Below, one piece after another: positions 48,474 to 56,883 of a stretch of DNA of 64,000 bases. The notes beneath the pieces were generated by a model that did no database searches, had not been told where the DNA came from, and saw nothing but the letters and a program-made list of their open reading frames with translations. The stretch comes from Terrimesophilobacter sp044464485 (GTDB taxonomy: Bacteria > Actinomycetota > Actinomycetes > Actinomycetales > Microbacteriaceae). Position 1 is the stretch's first letter. Every line of letters begins with the position of its first letter. A program made the position numbers and the translations under genes. Location: contig JBIQLG010000007.1 in assembly GCA_044464485.1 (NCBI GenBank), positions 62,001 through 126,000 on the forward strand. The letters are read 5' to 3'.

Positions 48474-49493
48474 TCAGACGCTTTCGCGCTCAATGAGGTG
48501 CGTGGGCATGATCGTGAGGGTATCGACGTCCTCGCCATCGATCATCCGCACGAGCACCTCCGCCATCTTGGCCCCCTGCTGCATGGAAGGCTGGTCGACG
48601 GTCGTGAGCGGCGGTGAGGCATTCTTCGCGTAGTAGTCGTTGTCGATCGTGGTGATTCCCACATCCCCTGGCACCGACAGTCCGTGCTCGCGCAGCACCC
48701 CGAGGGCCCCGGATGCCATTTGCGCGCTCGCCGCGAACACACCATCGAAGCGTTCGCCGCGGTCGAGGATCCGCTTCATCGCGAGCGCGCCGCCCGCCGG
48801 CGTGAAGTCGGCGGCTTCGAAAATTTCGGCGGGAAGCCCCGCAGCTACCAGTGTGGTTCGCCACCCTTCGAGTCGGTCGAGCCCCGCGGCCATGTCCTGG
48901 GGGCCCGCGATCGTGGCAATGCTCTTTTTACCGTGGTCGATGAGGTACTGCACCGCGGTCGAGGCCGCGGCGACGTTATCGACATCGACGACGAAACTGC
49001 GACCGTGCTGGGACATGGGTCGGCCGCCAAATACGACCGGGAAGCTCTGGCCAAGCTCGACGTAGGAGTGATCATCGCTGTGGTGCGAGAGCACGAGTGC
49101 GCCGTCCACGTTGCCGCCGCGAAGGTAGCGGTGGGTTTTTTCGGCATCCGTCTCGGAAGCGATGAGGAGGGTGAGCGTGTACTCGGTTCGGGAAAGAAAC
49201 ATTGCCGCCCCCTGGATGACGGACGCGAAGTACGGGTCCGCGAAGAATTTTGCGGTATTTTCGGGAATAACCAGAGCGATCGAGTCCGTCTTGCGGCTTG
49301 CGAGAGTGCGAGCGGCTCGGTTGGGCACATAGCCCAGTGTCGCGATCGCCGCATTGACCGACTCAATGACCTCAGGCGTGACTTTGGGCGAAGCATTGAC
49401 CACGCGCGACACGGTGGATCTGGACACGCCCGCGAGCGCAGCGACCATTTCGAGCGTCGGTGCGGATGCGGGAGTCGGCTGCAGTGAAGTCAT
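48474..49493 (-). CDS. LacI-family regulator, CelR/BglR-like
   Basis: A 339-residue repressor. The N-terminal helix-turn-helix and hinge read TLEMVAALAGVSRSTVSRVVNASPKVTPEVIESVNAAIATLGYVPNRAARTLAS (~14-67), and a periplasmic-binding-like effector domain follows (DSIALVIPENTAKFFADPYFASVIQGA onward). Two sites matching the CelR-type operator TGGGAGCGCTCCCA lie in front of the neighbouring beta-glucoside operon, so this protein most likely represses it and responds to a beta-glucoside such as cellobiose. ATG 49493 is chosen over a TTG at 49502. TAGAAT lies nine bases upstream, leaving almost no leader. Confidence 0.9.
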   Translation of the reverse strand: MTSLQPTPASAPTLEMVAALAGVSRSTVSRVVNASPKVTPEVIESVNAAIATLGYVPNRAARTLASRKTDSIALVIPENTAKFFADPYFASVIQGAAMFLSRTEYTLTLLIASETDAEKTHRYLRGGNVDGALVLSHHSDDHSYVELGQSFPVVFGGRPMSQHGRSFVVDVDNVAAASTAVQYLIDHGKKSIATIAGPQDMAAGLDRLEGWRTTLVAAGLPAEIFEAADFTPAGGALAMKRILDRGERFDGVFAASAQMASGALGVLREHGLSVPGDVGITTIDNDYYAKNASPPLTTVDQPSMQQGAKMAEVLVRMIDGEDVDTLTIMPTHLIERESV

Positions 49494-49530
49494 GTTCCGC
49501 AAATTCTAGTCAGCACAGGCGGCACGCGAT

Positions 49531-50961
49531 TCAGAGCGATCGATTGGCGATGATTCTGCGGTACTCGAGCGCACTCGCCTTGGGTGTTCGCCGTTGCGTC
49601 GGATAGTCGACGCGCACGATGCCGAATCTCTTCGCGTAACCCCACGCCCATTCGAAGTTGTCGAGGAGCGACCAGTAGAAGTACCCCTGTACGGGAACGC
49701 CGGCATCGATCGCATCCTGCACGGCACTCAAGTGCGATCGAAGAAATTCCGTGCGTTCGCTGTCGTCCACCGAACCATCCGCCTCCACACGGTCGTCGTA
49801 CGCGGCACCGTTTTCCGTGACGGCAATGGCGACGTCGGCTGGACCCGTGTATTCGTCGTTGATTCTGCAGAGCAGACGCGTGAGTCCCTCTGGTTGCACA
49901 TCCCAGCCCATGGCCGTCACGGGGAGTCCTCGCGGATGCCAATACACTCCTTCTGCGGCAGGGAACGGTGATCGTTTCGGCCTCTCGGAAGGGGCGGCCG
50001 TCGTCGTCTCGGAATCCGTGGGACGCGAGCTCACGAATTCGCCGTGGTAGTAGTTGACTCCCATCGCGTCGATGGGGGCAGAAATAATGTCGAGGTCGCC
50101 TTGCTGTACGACCCGGTCGAGTCCCAGACCCGCCACATCGCGCACGACGTCGTCGGGGTAGGCTCCATGAAAGATTGGGTCAAGGAAGAATCGGTTGAAT
50201 TGTCCGTCAATCCGCCGTGCCGCATCGACATCGCCCGCGTCGGTCGGGTCCACCGGATCCACCACCGTGAGATTCAGCGTGATGCCCAATTGCAGCGAGT
50301 CATCCCGCGATCGAAGTTCACGCGTGGCAAGGCCGTGTGCGAGCAACAGGTGGTGACCTGCGGCAAGGCCTGCCGCCACATCCTGACGCCCCGGCGCGTG
50401 TTCTCCGCCGATGTAGCTGAGGAATGAAGCACACCACGGCTCATTGAGAGATGTCCACGCGGTCACCCGATCGCCCAGCGCGTCGTGAACAATTCCGGCG
50501 TACTCGCGGAAACGGTATGCGGTGTCGCGGTTTGCCCACCCGCCTAGGTCTTCGAGCGACTGGGGCAGGTCCCAGTGGTAGAGGGTGAGCCAGGGCTTGA
50601 TGTTTTTCGCGAGCAGCTCGTCGACGAGCCTTGAGTAGAAGTCGATCCCCTTAGCGTTCGGCGCCCCGCCGTCGGGGCACACGCGCGCCCACGAGGTGGA
50701 AAAGCGGTAAGTCTGGATGCCGAGCTCCGCCATGATGGCGACATCCGAACGGTAGCGATGGTAGTGGTCGCACGCGACGTCGCCGTTGTCCCCGCCGACA
50801 ACAGCGCCGGGTTCGCGACAGAATACATCCCAGATCGAATCGGTGCGCCCGTCTTCGTGGGCAGCGCCTTCGATCTGGTACGCGGCCGTCGCGACACCGA
50901 AAAGAAACGTTTTCGGGAACCCGCGCGCGGGAGTCACCCCGACCCGCGGGTCGTTCGTCAT
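49531..50961 (-). CDS. GH1 beta-glucosidase
   Basis: A family GH1 retaining glycosidase of 476 residues, cytoplasmic (no signal peptide), cleaving imported unphosphorylated beta-glucosides. It begins FPKTFLFGVATAAYQIEGAAHEDGRTDSIWDVF (~15-47). The acid/base Glu174 is in SLNEPW and the nucleophile Glu near 383 in VTENGAAYDD; GYFYWSLLDNFEWAWGY closes the aglycone side. ATG 50961 is preferred because AAGGGG lies eight bases upstream; a GTG at 50970 overlapping the permease stop is possible. It is the last gene of the binding protein-permease-permease-glucosidase operon. Confidence 0.95.
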   Translation of the reverse strand: MTNDPRVGVTPARGFPKTFLFGVATAAYQIEGAAHEDGRTDSIWDVFCREPGAVVGGDNGDVACDHYHRYRSDVAIMAELGIQTYRFSTSWARVCPDGGAPNAKGIDFYSRLVDELLAKNIKPWLTLYHWDLPQSLEDLGGWANRDTAYRFREYAGIVHDALGDRVTAWTSLNEPWCASFLSYIGGEHAPGRQDVAAGLAAGHHLLLAHGLATRELRSRDDSLQLGITLNLTVVDPVDPTDAGDVDAARRIDGQFNRFFLDPIFHGAYPDDVVRDVAGLGLDRVVQQGDLDIISAPIDAMGVNYYHGEFVSSRPTDSETTTAAPSERPKRSPFPAAEGVYWHPRGLPVTAMGWDVQPEGLTRLLCRINDEYTGPADVAIAVTENGAAYDDRVEADGSVDDSERTEFLRSHLSAVQDAIDAGVPVQGYFYWSLLDNFEWAWGYAKRFGIVRVDYPTQRRTPKASALEYRRIIANRSL

Positions 50962-50966
50962 GTCGT

Positions 50967-51797
50967 TCACCCCTTGACCGCTCCCTGCATAATGCCGGCA
51001 ATGAGTTGTCTGCCTGCTGCAACGAAGAGTACCAACAGCGGGATGGTTGCAAGCACCGCGCCCGCGAGCACGATCGTGTAGTCGACGTATCTGGCGGACT
51101 GAAGCTGGCTGAGTGCCACTTGCAGAGTCGGGTTCTGAGGGACCACCAGCAGCGGCCACAGGTAGTCGGTCCACGCGGTCATGAATGTGAAGAGGCCGAG
51201 TATCGCCATTGCCGGGCGGGCGGCAGGTACCGCAACGTGCCAGAACGTTCCGATCATGGTCGCGCCGTCGACGCGCGCCGCCTCGATCAGTTCGTCGGGG
51301 ATGACATCGACAAGGTACTGGCGCATGAAGAATACGCCGAACGCCGTCACCAGGGTGGGCACGATGACGGCGCCCAGCGTACCCGTCCAGCCGAACTGCT
51401 TCATGAGAATGAACATCGGGATGATGCCGAGCTGCGTCGGCACCGCGAGGGTTGCGACGACAAACACCATGAGTCCTTCCCGGCCGCGAAAGCGCAGTTT
51501 CGCGAACGCATATCCGGCGAGAGTGGAAAACGTGATGACGGATGCGGTGATCACCGAGGAAACGATCACGCTGTTGCCGAGCGCGAGCCAGAACGGAACG
51601 GTAGTGAGCACCTCGCCCACGTTGATCCAAAACCGCCCACCGGGGAGCAGGGGTGGCCAGGAGCTGGTCAACGCGGTCGTGTCGCTGCTGCCCACGACAA
51701 AAGACCACCACAGCGGATACGCACCTGCGACGAAGAATGCGGTGAGCAGCCCGTACGTGAGAAAGCCTGGTCTGCGGGAGAACGGTGTTGTGGTCAT
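50967..51797 (-). CDS. Sugar ABC transporter permease (MalG type)
   Basis: Second membrane subunit of the beta-glucoside importer, 276 residues, about six membrane segments (GLLTAFFVAGAYPLWWSFVVG first). The EAA-loop is IPDELIEAARVDGATMIGTFWHVAVPAARPAMAILGLF (~162-199). It overlaps the preceding permease gene by four bases. No ATPase gene is in the operon. Confidence 0.92.
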   Translation of the reverse strand: MTTTPFSRRPGFLTYGLLTAFFVAGAYPLWWSFVVGSSDTTALTSSWPPLLPGGRFWINVGEVLTTVPFWLALGNSVIVSSVITASVITFSTLAGYAFAKLRFRGREGLMVFVVATLAVPTQLGIIPMFILMKQFGWTGTLGAVIVPTLVTAFGVFFMRQYLVDVIPDELIEAARVDGATMIGTFWHVAVPAARPAMAILGLFTFMTAWTDYLWPLLVVPQNPTLQVALSQLQSARYVDYTIVLAGAVLATIPLLVLFVAAGRQLIAGIMQGAVKG

Positions 51798-52792
51798 CGC
51801 GGCCTCCGCAGTTTCCCCAGGGTTCGACGGGAGATCCGGTCATCGCCTGATGAGGCGATCTTTTTGGACAGCAGGAAATTCACGATGCCGATGAGCACGA
51901 TGATGAGGAACAGAATCCACGCGATGGCTGCTGCTTTACCGAAGTTGCCGCGATTGAAGGCCATGTCCCACAGGTAGAGCACCGTGGTCTGGTACTGGCG
52001 GAACACTCCCCCGGGAATTGAGCTGGATGCGTCGAAAAGCTTGGGTTCGGTGAAGATCTGCAGGCCGCCAATCGTCGCGGTGATGATGACGAAAATAAAT
52101 GTGGGCCGGATGCTCGGGATCGTGATCGAGAAGAATCGCCGCAGTGAGCCTGCGCCGTCGATTGCGGCGGACTCGTAGATGTCCCGCGGCACGGCCTGCA
52201 TCGCCGCGAGAAGGATGAGCGCGTTGTAACCGGTCCAGCGCCAGTTGACCATGGTGGCAATGGCGAGCTGGCCAGGCAGGGCATCTGTCTTCCACAGCAC
52301 AGGTTGGAGACCGATTCCTTGCAACAGGTTGTTGATGAGTCCGTACTTTTCGCCGAAGAGGTTCGAGAAGATGAGGGCGACGGCAACGGGGGTTACGACG
52401 TACGGCAGAATGATGCTCATCCGCCAAAATGTTTTCGCGCGCAAATTCTGGTCGAGAACCGCAGCGATGATGAGGGCAAAAATAAGCTGCGGCACCGCCG
52501 ACAGCAGAAAAATGCTGAACGTGTTGGCTATTGAGTTCCAGAACAGAGGATCAGCGAGTTCTGCGGCGAAGTTGTCGAAGCCGATCCATTCCCCTGGGCC
52601 CTGAAGCAGGTCCCATTTGTTGAGGGAAACGACGAACGTGTAGGCGAGCGGGAAGAGGCCGACGAGTCCGAAGAGAACAAAAAACGGCGCAATATAGAGG
52701 TACGGCGAGAATCGCACGTCCCAGCGGCCGAGCTTCTGGCGCAGCGTGGGGCCACTGGCCCGGGCGCTCACGCGGCTGGTCATCGAGGACAT
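51794..52792 (-). CDS. Sugar ABC transporter permease (MalF type)
   Basis: First membrane subunit of the importer, 332 residues, about six membrane segments (YLYIAPFFVLFGLVGLFPLAYTFVVSL first). The EAA-type loop is VPRDIYESAAIDGAGSLRRFFSITIPSIRPTFIFVI (~200-235). ATG 52792 (MSSMTSRVSA) fits the family; ATG 52783 is an alternative, and the frame is open further upstream without family-like sequence. It lies 71 bases after the binding-protein gene, with a strong hairpin in the gap. Confidence 0.91.
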   Translation of the reverse strand: MSSMTSRVSARASGPTLRQKLGRWDVRFSPYLYIAPFFVLFGLVGLFPLAYTFVVSLNKWDLLQGPGEWIGFDNFAAELADPLFWNSIANTFSIFLLSAVPQLIFALIIAAVLDQNLRAKTFWRMSIILPYVVTPVAVALIFSNLFGEKYGLINNLLQGIGLQPVLWKTDALPGQLAIATMVNWRWTGYNALILLAAMQAVPRDIYESAAIDGAGSLRRFFSITIPSIRPTFIFVIITATIGGLQIFTEPKLFDASSSIPGGVFRQYQTTVLYLWDMAFNRGNFGKAAAIAWILFLIIVLIGIVNFLLSKKIASSGDDRISRRTLGKLRRPR

Positions 52793-52821
52793 GTGTGCTC
52801 TTTCGATCTGGATGGCGGGTG

Positions 52822-52850
52822 GGGCCCCTCGGACCGAATCCGAGGGGCCC
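52822..52850 (-). other. Intercistronic RNA stem-loop (12-bp perfect stem)
   Basis: GGGCCCCTCGGA (52822-52833) pairs perfectly with TCCGAGGGGCCC (52839-52850) around five bases; in the minus-strand RNA the loop reads UUCGG. It lies 13 bases after the binding-protein stop and 29 bases before the permease start. No U-run follows, so it probably stabilises or trims the upstream mRNA, or partially terminates, giving more binding protein than permease. Confidence 0.75.
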
Positions 52851-52863
52851 TCTCGGGTTTGCG

Positions 52864-54183
52864 TTACTTGTTGACGACGAGCTGGTCGAGCAGCTTCATC
52901 GCGTCGTCCCACGCGGTGGACCCATCGGTTCCGGAGTCGATCTCTTTCACCGACGGACCGAACACCTGTTCCTGGATGATCGAGTCATCCGGTCCCTTGA
53001 ACTGCGCGACGACGCCCTTGGCCCGTGACGCCAGAATCTGACCGACCGGAGCATCGTTGAAGAACTTCGTCAGTTCGCTCGATCCCGTGACGCCCGGATC
53101 TGACTGCGCTTTCACGACGCTCGGGAAAGTTCCCGCAGCCTGGAAGGCGGCAACCTCCTGAGGCGCTGACGTGAGCCAGGCGGCGAGCTCTGCGGCGGCT
53201 TTCTGGTGCTTCGAGCTCGTGGGAACGGTCAGGAACGAACCACCCCAGTTGGCTGCGCCACCGGGGAAGACGTCGGCGAAATCCCATCCGGACGTGCTGT
53301 CGCCGCCGGCGGCTTCAACCTGACCCTTGACGACGCCGAGCATCCAACCCGGGCAGACGAAGGTCGCGAACGAGCCATCGATGAACGCCTTGCCTCCACC
53401 CCAGTCCCACTGAGACTGGTTGGCAGAAAGCCCCGACTTCGCACCGTCGGCCAGTTGTGCCCACAGTCCTTTGAGTGTGGCGTTGTCTTTGACATTCAGG
53501 TTGCCGGACTTCGTGTAATAGCCCTCCGACTGCTGGTTGACCATGGCATTCCACACGAAACCGCTCTGGTCGTACCAGGCCTTGCCTGTGGCGGCGTGGT
53601 ACTTCTTGCCAACCTCGAAGAATTTCTCCCACGTGGCGTCAGCTCCGCCGAACAGTTCGGCGACGTCCGCGCGGTCGCTCGGCAGGCCCGCAGCTTCGAA
53701 CAGTTTGCCGTTGTAGCAAAGGCCCTCGGGGCCGATATCGGTTCCGTATCCGATGATGCGCCCCTTGGGATCCGTGGCCTGTCCGAGCTTCCAGGGAACC
53801 CAGCGGTCTTTGATGTCATTCGCGCCGAAATCGCGCAGGTCGACGAACGAGTCGGAGACGCCCATGACCTGTCCGAGCCAGCCCTCCTCAACGGCCTGAA
53901 CGTCCGGCAAACCGTTGCCGGCCGCTTGCTTGGTCTTCCAGTCCGTGAGCGCGTTGCCGCCGGTGTCGATGTTGGTTGCCTTGATGGTGATGTTCGGATG
54001 GTCTTTCTCATACTGCGCGTAGAGCCCGTCAAGTCCCATGGTTCCGAACGTGGTGACGGTGAGGGTGATGGGCCCGTCATCGTCACTGGCGGCGGGCGAT
54101 GTCGAACATCCCGTCGCGACCATTGCTATTGCCGCCGCTGCAGCGATTGCCGCCGTGGCTTTGGTGCCTCGTGAAAAGTTCAC
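52864..54183 (-). CDS. Sugar ABC transporter substrate-binding lipoprotein (beta-glucoside type)
   Basis: Ligand-binding protein of the importer, 439 residues. The signal peptide (VNFSRGTKATAAIAAAAAIAMVATGC) ends in an atypical but acceptable lipobox ATGC, with the modified Cys near 26. The mature part has ITLTVTTFGTMGLDGLYAQYEKDHPNITIKATN (~39-71), a family-1 fold. GTG 54183 is preferred over GTG 54189 because AAGGAG is five bases before it. Two CelR-type operators and a good promoter lie upstream. First gene of the GH1 operon. Confidence 0.9.
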   Translation of the reverse strand: MNFSRGTKATAAIAAAAAIAMVATGCSTSPAASDDDGPITLTVTTFGTMGLDGLYAQYEKDHPNITIKATNIDTGGNALTDWKTKQAAGNGLPDVQAVEEGWLGQVMGVSDSFVDLRDFGANDIKDRWVPWKLGQATDPKGRIIGYGTDIGPEGLCYNGKLFEAAGLPSDRADVAELFGGADATWEKFFEVGKKYHAATGKAWYDQSGFVWNAMVNQQSEGYYTKSGNLNVKDNATLKGLWAQLADGAKSGLSANQSQWDWGGGKAFIDGSFATFVCPGWMLGVVKGQVEAAGGDSTSGWDFADVFPGGAANWGGSFLTVPTSSKHQKAAAELAAWLTSAPQEVAAFQAAGTFPSVVKAQSDPGVTGSSELTKFFNDAPVGQILASRAKGVVAQFKGPDDSIIQEQVFGPSVKEIDSGTDGSTAWDDAMKLLDQLVVNK

Positions 54184-54222
54184 GGTCACTCCTTTGTGTG
54201 CGTGGATAGGGTGGCAGTTGCG

Positions 54223-54236
54223 TGGGAGCGCTCTCA
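54223..54236. promoter_or_regulatory. CelR-type LacI operator O2
   Basis: TGGGAGCGCTCTCA matches the CelR operator TGGGAGCGCTCCCA at 13 of 14 positions. It lies in the leader, about 31-44 bases after the predicted transcription start. Confidence 0.75.
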
Positions 54237-54245
54237 TTTCGAGTT

Positions 54246-54261
54246 GTGAGAGCGCTCTCAC
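54246..54261. promoter_or_regulatory. CelR-type LacI operator O1
   Basis: GTGAGAGCGCTCTCAC is a perfect 16-base palindrome with the same AGCGCT core. It lies just after the predicted start site; its centre is 24 bases from O2, about two helical turns. Confidence 0.8.
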
Positions 54262-54273
54262 GCAATTGCGACA

Positions 54274-54303
54274 ACACTAGAGACTGTTCGCGGACGATGT
54301 CAA
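54274..54303 (-). promoter_or_regulatory. Promoter of the beta-glucoside operon
   Basis: On the minus strand, TTGACA (54303-54298), 18 bases, TAGTGT (54279-54274). Predicted start near 54267, with both operators downstream acting as roadblocks. Confidence 0.65.
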
Positions 54304-54357
54304 GGAAAACTTCCCGGTTGCCGCGAGATTGTGCAGGGAGTGAGCGGAAACCCCGGT

Positions 54358-54363
54358 TAGGAT
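54358..54363 (+). promoter_or_regulatory. -10 box of leaderless carboxypeptidase gene
   Basis: TAGGAT lies seven bases before ATG 54371. Confidence 0.5.
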
Positions 54364-54370
54364 CGAGATC

Positions 54371-55153
54371 ATGCCTTCAGTTGCACTCCGAAAAGTTCTC
54401 ATCGGTGCGCTTGCGGCATCCGTCGTTGTGGGCCTCGGTGCGTGCGCTCCCGAGCGGCCTCCCGAGCCGGCGATGACACAATCGGTCGCCCCGACGGAAA
54501 CCGCATTGCCGGCACCCGTAGAAAAGACCAAATCATTCTTTGACAAGAGCAAGTATTCGATCGACGATCCGTTGAGCCTCTGGGTCATCAACAACAAGCG
54601 TCGGCCGCTCAACCCTGCAGATTACGTGCCGCCGGACATGGTGGATGCCAACGTCCGGTACATCACGGAACCGGAGATGCGTCCGCCGGCCGCTGCCGCC
54701 ATCGCCCAAATGTTCGCTGCGTCCGAGGCCGAGGGCGGAGGCACCATGCAGGTGCAGAACTCGTACCGTTCGTACGCTTCGCAAACGCGAATCTACAACC
54801 GTGCTGTCGCGGCGTACGGTCAGGCGGCCGCTGACTCGGACACCGCCCGCCCCGGCTATAGCGAACACCAAACCGGATGGACGGCCGACGTTGCGGCCTA
54901 CCCCAGCAAGTGCGACATTCAGGAGTGTTTCGGAGACACCCCGCAGGGTATCTGGCTCGCGGCAAACGCGTGGCGGTTCGGATTTATCATTCGCTACCCC
55001 CAGGGCAAAGCGGATGTGACCGGTTACGTGTACGAGCCGTGGCACATCCGCTATGTCGGCATTGAGCTTTCTACCGAAATGCACAACGACGGCATTCTCA
55101 CCATGGAAGAATTCTTCGGTCTTCCCCCTGCGCCCGACTACCCGCAGGCCTGA
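54371..55153 (+). CDS. VanY/M15-type D-alanyl-D-alanine carboxypeptidase lipoprotein
   Basis: A zinc peptidase that trims peptidoglycan stem peptides outside the membrane. The 260-residue protein has a lipoprotein signal ending GLGAC, with Cys25. The M15B domain carries NSYRSYASQTRIYN (~127-140), the metal ligands of SEHQTGWTADVAAY (usual form SEHxTGxAxD), and EPWHIRYVG near the C-terminus with the third zinc His. ATG 54371 follows TAGGAT by seven bases, so it appears leaderless. It is divergent from the beta-glucoside operon and monocistronic. Confidence 0.9.
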   Translation: MPSVALRKVLIGALAASVVVGLGACAPERPPEPAMTQSVAPTETALPAPVEKTKSFFDKSKYSIDDPLSLWVINNKRRPLNPADYVPPDMVDANVRYITEPEMRPPAAAAIAQMFAASEAEGGGTMQVQNSYRSYASQTRIYNRAVAAYGQAAADSDTARPGYSEHQTGWTADVAAYPSKCDIQECFGDTPQGIWLAANAWRFGFIIRYPQGKADVTGYVYEPWHIRYVGIELSTEMHNDGILTMEEFFGLPPAPDYPQA

Positions 55154-55185
55154 CCCGGCACATAATCGGCAGAGCCGCGGCTGAA

Positions 55186-55191
55186 TAGACT
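55186..55191 (+). promoter_or_regulatory. -10 box of leaderless pheA
   Basis: TAGACT lies seven bases before ATG 55199 and only one base before ATG 55193; this favours 55199 as the start. Confidence 0.5.
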
Positions 55192-55198
55192 CATGAGC

Positions 55199-56155
55199 AT
55201 GCCAGATCCACTCGCCGACCAAACGTACAGCTACCTCGGCCCTGTCGGAACTTTCACCGGCGCTGCACTGGCGCAAGTGCCGGAGGCGGCCGGCAAGCCC
55301 TGGCGCGCAGTCAACAACGTGGGAGAAGCACTCGACGACGTCGTGACCGGACGCAGCGTCGCTGCGATGATCGCGATTGAGAACTCGGTCGAGGGAGGCG
55401 TGAGCGCAACGCAGGATGCTCTTGCCAACGGTCGCGGGTTGCGGATCATCGGCGAATACCTGGTGCCCGTGAACTTTGTTCTCGTTGCGCGGCCCGGAAC
55501 GTCACTCGCGCAGGTCACGGTCGTCAGGGCCCACCCGGTCGCCTACGCGCAGTGCCATCGTTGGCTGGAGGAAACCCTGCCCCACCACGAGCACCTGCCC
55601 GCGACATCCAATGTTTCGGCGGCATCAAGTCTTCTCGACGAAACCTCCGCGATGGCGCATGCGGCGATCGCGCCACCGGGAATCACGGAACATCACGCGC
55701 TGGAGGTTCTCGCCTCCAACATCGGCGACAACCCGAACGCGGTCACACGGTTCGTGCTGGTGAGCCGTACCGCGCCGATTCCGGCGGCGACGGGCGCCGA
55801 CAAGACCAGCATCATCGTGGAGTTGCCCACCGATGCGCCGGGCGCGCTGCTGGACATGCTCGAACAGTTCGCGACCCGCGGTGTCAACTTGAGTCTCATC
55901 CAGTCCAGGCCCATTGGCGACACCCTCGGCAGGTATCGATTCGTCATCGACCTCGACGGTCACATCCTCGATGAGCGCGTAGCGGATGCGCTCCTCGGCC
56001 TCAAACGATTCAGCCCGAACGTGATTTTTCTCGGCTCATACCCGCGCGCAGACCAGGTGCGAACGGAAGTCGGCGGCCGCTACAACAACGAGGTGTTCGC
56101 TGATGCCCGTGATTGGCTTCGCGGGCTTATCGCGGGAGAACCCGACGATGTCTAA
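55199..56155 (+). CDS. pheA: Prephenate dehydratase
   Basis: Converts prephenate to phenylpyruvate for phenylalanine synthesis. The 318-residue protein has the catalytic domain (YSYLGPVGTFTGAAL, AAMIAIENSVEGGVS, and DNPNAVTRFVLVS with the catalytic TRF) followed by an ACT regulatory domain (TSIIVELPTDAPGALLDMLEQFATRGVNLSLIQSRPIGDTLGRYRFVIDLDGH, ~203-255). The ESRP Phe-binding motif is QSRP here. No chorismate mutase part is fused. ATG 55199 is chosen from the leaderless promoter; ATG 55193 adds two residues. Confidence 0.94.
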   Translation: MPDPLADQTYSYLGPVGTFTGAALAQVPEAAGKPWRAVNNVGEALDDVVTGRSVAAMIAIENSVEGGVSATQDALANGRGLRIIGEYLVPVNFVLVARPGTSLAQVTVVRAHPVAYAQCHRWLEETLPHHEHLPATSNVSAASSLLDETSAMAHAAIAPPGITEHHALEVLASNIGDNPNAVTRFVLVSRTAPIPAATGADKTSIIVELPTDAPGALLDMLEQFATRGVNLSLIQSRPIGDTLGRYRFVIDLDGHILDERVADALLGLKRFSPNVIFLGSYPRADQVRTEVGGRYNNEVFADARDWLRGLIAGEPDDV

Positions 56156-56615
56156 GCAGGCGGGAGACGCCAAGTTCGATCCACGGTTTGACCCTCGCTA
56201 CCAGCCTGGTTACGCGGGAGCAGCCGACGACGCTGCAGTGTCCGTACCGGTCACCCGGACTGCTCGGGCCCCTGAAACGGCCCCGAAGTCTTACGCGGTC
56301 GAGTCCAGTAGGGAGGACGGGGACAGTTCCGAGTCCGAAGTCGAGTCTGATGAGGCCGCCGCGTCGCCCAACCCTAACCCCTTCGAGAAGACGCTCGCGG
56401 TTGTCGGTTTCATTCTCGTCGTCGGCGGCGTGGCGGTGTCAATGTGGGCGAACAGTTTCAACTATTCGCGCAGCCCGGGCGGCGGTCCGCTCACGCTGCC
56501 CGAATTGTTTCAGACCTCCGGCTGGACTCTTTCCGCGCCGATGGTCACCACGGGGTTGGCAATTCTGGTCGGCCTGATTTTTCGCCGGGCCGTCACGTGG
56601 AGGCCAGGCGAATGA
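56148..56615 (+). CDS. Small two-helix membrane protein of unknown function
   Basis: Not recognised. It has 155 residues: an acidic, disordered N-terminus (~1-85) with a short repeat FDPRFDPRYQPGY and an SSREDGDSSESEVESDE stretch. Two membrane segments follow (TLAVVGFILVVGGVAVSMWA, ~87-106, and TTGLAILVGLIFRRAV, ~135-150). ATG 56148 overlaps the pheA end by eight bases and has GGGAG upstream. The stop overlaps the next small membrane gene (ATGA). The overlaps suggest co-expression with pheA, though a metabolic link is not evident. Confidence 0.7.
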   Translation: MSKQAGDAKFDPRFDPRYQPGYAGAADDAAVSVPVTRTARAPETAPKSYAVESSREDGDSSESEVESDEAAASPNPNPFEKTLAVVGFILVVGGVAVSMWANSFNYSRSPGGGPLTLPELFQTSGWTLSAPMVTTGLAILVGLIFRRAVTWRPGE

Positions 56616-56872
56616 GAAAACATAATCTGTGGATTGGCCTCCTGTGGTTCTGCGGTATCGCACTTGTCGCCGCAGCGATCTCCGCACAGCTTTGGCTAGC
56701 CTCTTTCTGGTTTCCGACTGCGTACACGGTGAGCCCAGGACCGGTTGTCACTTTCGTTCAGGACGTCGCGGACACGATGGTGTCGCCGGCTCTCTACGTC
56801 GGCCTGGGGACAATCGGGGGTGTGCTTTTCCTGCACGCTCGGAATCACGCGCGTAACGGCAAGCGCACGTAA
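56612..56872 (+). CDS. Small two-helix membrane protein of unknown function
   Basis: Not recognised. An 86-residue protein with membrane segments LWIGLLWFCGIALVAAAISAQLWLA (~6-30) and MVSPALYVGLGTIGGVLFLHA (~55-75), joined by an extracytoplasmic loop FWFPTAYTVSPGPVVTFVQDVADT. It is coupled by ATGA to the preceding membrane protein; the two may form a complex. mgtC follows after 11 bases. Confidence 0.7.
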   Translation: MRKHNLWIGLLWFCGIALVAAAISAQLWLASFWFPTAYTVSPGPVVTFVQDVADTMVSPALYVGLGTIGGVLFLHARNHARNGKRT

Positions 56873-56883
56873 GGTCGGTTCAC

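Noticed and set aside
50962..51843. Open frame extending the GH1 gene upstream
   Set aside because: It reads through the permease in another frame with Arg/His-rich sequence; the family start is at 50961.
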